A stretch of 7,138 nucleotides of DNA, taken from Marinosulfonomonas sp. Lineage in GTDB: Bacteria > Pseudomonadota > Alphaproteobacteria > Rhodobacterales > Rhodobacteraceae. Below are positions 5,190 through 7,138 of this stretch, piece by piece (the first letter of the stretch is position 1; each line of letters starts with the position of its first letter). The stretch is from contig WGBJ01000202.1 in NCBI GenBank assembly GCA_015494385.1, positions 1 through 7,138 on the forward strand, written 5' to 3'. The notes beneath the pieces are model-generated. The model was given only the letters and a program-made list of their open reading frames with translations, did no database searches and was not told the origin of the DNA. The position numbers and the translations under genes were made by a program.

Positions 5190-7138
5190 ATGAGCCATCT
5201 GCTCGACCGCCTGAATTTCTTCCAGTCAAAACGACTGGATACGTTTTCCAACGGACATGGTGAAACCACCATTGAAAACCGCGACTGGGAAGATGTTTAC
5301 CGCAACCGCTGGCGTCACGACAAAATTGTCCGTTCGACCCACGGCGTAAACTGCACCGGTTCATGTTCGTGGAAAATCTATGTCAAATCCGGTATCGTGA
5401 CCTGGGAAACCCAGCAAACCGATTACCCGCGCACCCGCCCCGATATGCCCAACCACGAACCGCGTGGTTGCCAGCGTGGCGCCTCCTACAGCTGGTATCT
5501 GTATTCCGCCAACCGCGTGAAAACCCCGCTGATCCGTGGCAAGATGCTGCGCGCCTACCGCAAACTGCGCGCCACCATGAGCGCAACTGCTGCGTGGAAG
5601 GCCCTTCAGGATGATCCGATCCTGCGTGCGTCTTACGTCAAAACCCGTGGTAAGGGCGGCTTCGTTCGCGCCACATGGGAAGAGGCCAACGAAATCATCG
5701 GGGCCGCCAACGCCTACACCGCCAAAACATACGGCCCAGACCGCGTCTTCGGTTTCTCTCCGATCCCTGCGATGTCGATGGTATCCTATGCCGCTGGCGC
5801 CCGTTATCTCAGCCTGCTGGGCGGCACCGTGATGTCGTTCTATGACTGGTATTGTGACCTTCCGCCAGCATCGCCGATGACATGGGGTGAACAGACCGAC
5901 GTGCCGGAATCGGCTGACTGGTATAACGCCGGTTACCTGCTGCTCTGGGGCAGTAACGTGCCGCAAACCCGTACGCCCGATGCGCACTTCTATACCGAGG
6001 TCCGCTATAAAGGCACCAAATCCGCCGTGATCAGCCCTGACTATTCCGAAGCTGCAAAATTCGGTGATATCTGGCTGAACCCCAAAGCGGGCACAGACAG
6101 TGCGCTGTCGATGGCCATGGGCCACGTTATCCTGCGTGAATTCCATCTGGACCGTCAGGCCCCTTATTTCGAGGACTACACCCGCAAATATTCGGATTTC
6201 CCGATGCTGGTCTGTCTGGAAGAAAAAGACGGCAAATATGTTCCGGGCCGGTTCCTGCGGGCGGATGACCTGCAAGGCAAACTGGGCCAGAAGAATAACC
6301 CCGAATGGAAAACCATTGCCTGGGACGGCAAATCCAATTCGCTGGTTGTGCCCAACGGCACCATCGGTTTCCGCTGGGGTGAAGATGGCGAATGGAACCT
6401 GGAAGAGCGCGCCAAGGGCAAGGACACCGAACTGAAGCTGTCCTTCATTCAGGAAGAAGACCACGATGATGTGGCCGAAGTGAACTTCCCCTACTTTGGT
6501 GGTCAGGCGACCGACAACTTTGTCAAATGCGACCACCCCGATGTTCTGACCCACAATATTCCGGTCAAGCGCATCAAGTCGGGCAAGAAGGAAATCGTCG
6601 TTGCCACCATGTTCGACCTGTTCTGCGCCAGCTATGGTCTGGATCGCGGTCTGGGTGGCGAATGGGCCACGGACGATTACACCAAAGACGTTCCCTACAC
6701 CCCCGCATGGGCCGAAAAGATCACCGGCGTTCCTGCCGAAAAGATCGAAACGGTTGCCCGTGAATTCGCACTGAATGCGGAAAAAACCGAAGGCCGTTCG
6801 ATGGTCATTCTGGGCGCCGGTCTGAACCACTGGTACCACATGGATATGAACTATCGCGGCATCATCAATATGCTGGTGATGTGTGGTTGTGTCGGTAAAT
6901 CCGGCGGTGGCTGGAGCCACTATGTGGGTCAGGAAAAGCTGCGCCCGCAAACCGGCTGGACCCCGCTGTGTTTCGCGCTGGACTGGAACCGTCCACCACG
7001 TCACATGAACTCGACCTCGGCCTGGTATGCACACACGGACCAGTGGCGTTACGAACAGATCGACGTAAAGGAAATCCTGTCACCCACAGCCCCCAAGGGC
7101 GATTGGGATGCCAGCCTGATTGACTATAACGTCCGCGC
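5190..7138 (+). CDS. narG: Respiratory nitrate reductase alpha subunit (molybdenum catalytic subunit), N-terminal part
   Basis: NarG carries the bis-molybdopterin guanine dinucleotide molybdenum centre and the FS0 [4Fe-4S] cluster. It reduces nitrate to nitrite using quinol electrons relayed through NarI and NarH, at the cytoplasmic face of the membrane. The frame is open from the ATG to the window edge, 649 codons of an expected 1,240 or so. FS0 ligands are clear: H51, C55, C59 (HGVNCTGSC) and C94 (EPRGC), including the histidine typical of NarG. D223 in YDWYCDLPPAS is the aspartate expected to ligate molybdenum. Other hallmark blocks follow, such as SPIPAMSMVSYAAGARYLSL at 190-209, TWGEQTDVPESADWYN at 231-246, WGSNVPQTRTPDAHF, GAGLNHWYHMDMNYRG and YVGQEKLRPQTGW. 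No frameshift or internal stop is seen. narH, narJ and narI should follow to the right. Confidence 0.97.
   Translation, partial: MSHLLDRLNFFQSKRLDTFSNGHGETTIENRDWEDVYRNRWRHDKIVRSTHGVNCTGSCSWKIYVKSGIVTWETQQTDYPRTRPDMPNHEPRGCQRGASYSWYLYSANRVKTPLIRGKMLRAYRKLRATMSATAAWKALQDDPILRASYVKTRGKGGFVRATWEEANEIIGAANAYTAKTYGPDRVFGFSPIPAMSMVSYAAGARYLSLLGGTVMSFYDWYCDLPPASPMTWGEQTDVPESADWYNAGYLLLWGSNVPQTRTPDAHFYTEVRYKGTKSAVISPDYSEAAKFGDIWLNPKAGTDSALSMAMGHVILREFHLDRQAPYFEDYTRKYSDFPMLVCLEEKDGKYVPGRFLRADDLQGKLGQKNNPEWKTIAWDGKSNSLVVPNGTIGFRWGEDGEWNLEERAKGKDTELKLSFIQEEDHDDVAEVNFPYFGGQATDNFVKCDHPDVLTHNIPVKRIKSGKKEIVVATMFDLFCASYGLDRGLGGEWATDDYTKDVPYTPAWAEKITGVPAEKIETVAREFALNAEKTEGRSMVILGAGLNHWYHMDMNYRGIINMLVMCGCVGKSGGGWSHYVGQEKLRPQTGWTPLCFALDWNRPPRHMNSTSAWYAHTDQWRYEQIDVKEILSPTAPKGDWDASLIDYNVR

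Noticed and set aside
3598..5364. Long open frame on the minus strand opposite narK2 (588 codons)
   Set aside because: Low-complexity His/Gln/Gly/Arg composition, no ribosome site, fully opposite a strongly supported transporter gene and crossing into narG.
5361..7034. Long open frame on the minus strand opposite narG (557 codons)
   Set aside because: The plus strand encodes unmistakable NarG throughout. The antisense product has no recognisable motif and is best explained as a codon-bias shadow.
1..7138. Search for a mobile element, CRISPR array, tRNA or toxin-antitoxin pair
   Set aside because: No transposase, terminal repeats, regular direct repeats, tRNA-like fold or small gene pair was seen. 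The genes are ordinary nar and housekeeping genes with uniform composition.

Overview
The window looks like a chromosomal segment from a denitrifying or nitrate-respiring alphaproteobacterium, most likely Rhodobacterales (Roseobacter/Paracoccus-like). Three things point there: moderately high G+C with strong third-position GC bias, a deacetylase-xseB gene pair typical of that group, and a Crp/Fnr regulator divergent from nar genes in the Paracoccus arrangement. I cannot name the species from the sequence alone.

Left part, minus strand (1-1872). From right to left there is a Crp/Fnr-family regulator resembling NarR (1174-1872). Next comes a short gap packed with perfect inverted repeats (1096-1168), then a zinc-dependent histone-deacetylase-family amidohydrolase (125-1060). 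Last is the N-terminal part of xseB, the small subunit of exonuclease VII, which overlaps the deacetylase gene by ATGA and runs off the left edge. The deacetylase and xseB look like housekeeping genes with no evident link to nitrate.

Centre (1873-2124). This 252-bp divergent control region contains two FNR-type boxes. One is a perfect TTGAT-N4-ATCAA upstream of the nar genes. The other is a near-perfect box lying on the -10 region of the regulator's own promoter. It also holds a further perfect 7-3-7 dyad and smaller palindromes.

Right part, plus strand (2125-7138). A respiratory nitrate reductase operon begins here: narK1 (nitrate/proton symporter type), narK2 (nitrate/nitrite antiporter type, TTG start) and narG (molybdenum catalytic subunit, 649 codons visible, cut by the right edge). 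narH, narJ and narI are expected beyond the window. Strong GC-rich hairpins without a following T-tract sit in both intercistronic gaps.

Together, the genes would let the cell import nitrate (NarK1 to start respiration, NarK2 to exchange nitrate for the nitrite produced). NarG would reduce nitrate at the cytoplasmic face of the membrane. Expression would be switched on by FNR-type regulators (an oxygen-sensing FnrL-like protein and/or the local NarR-like protein). I see no mobile element, tRNA, rRNA or CRISPR array. I found no convincing undescribed multi-gene system; the interest lies mainly in the regulatory DNA and the intergenic palindromes.
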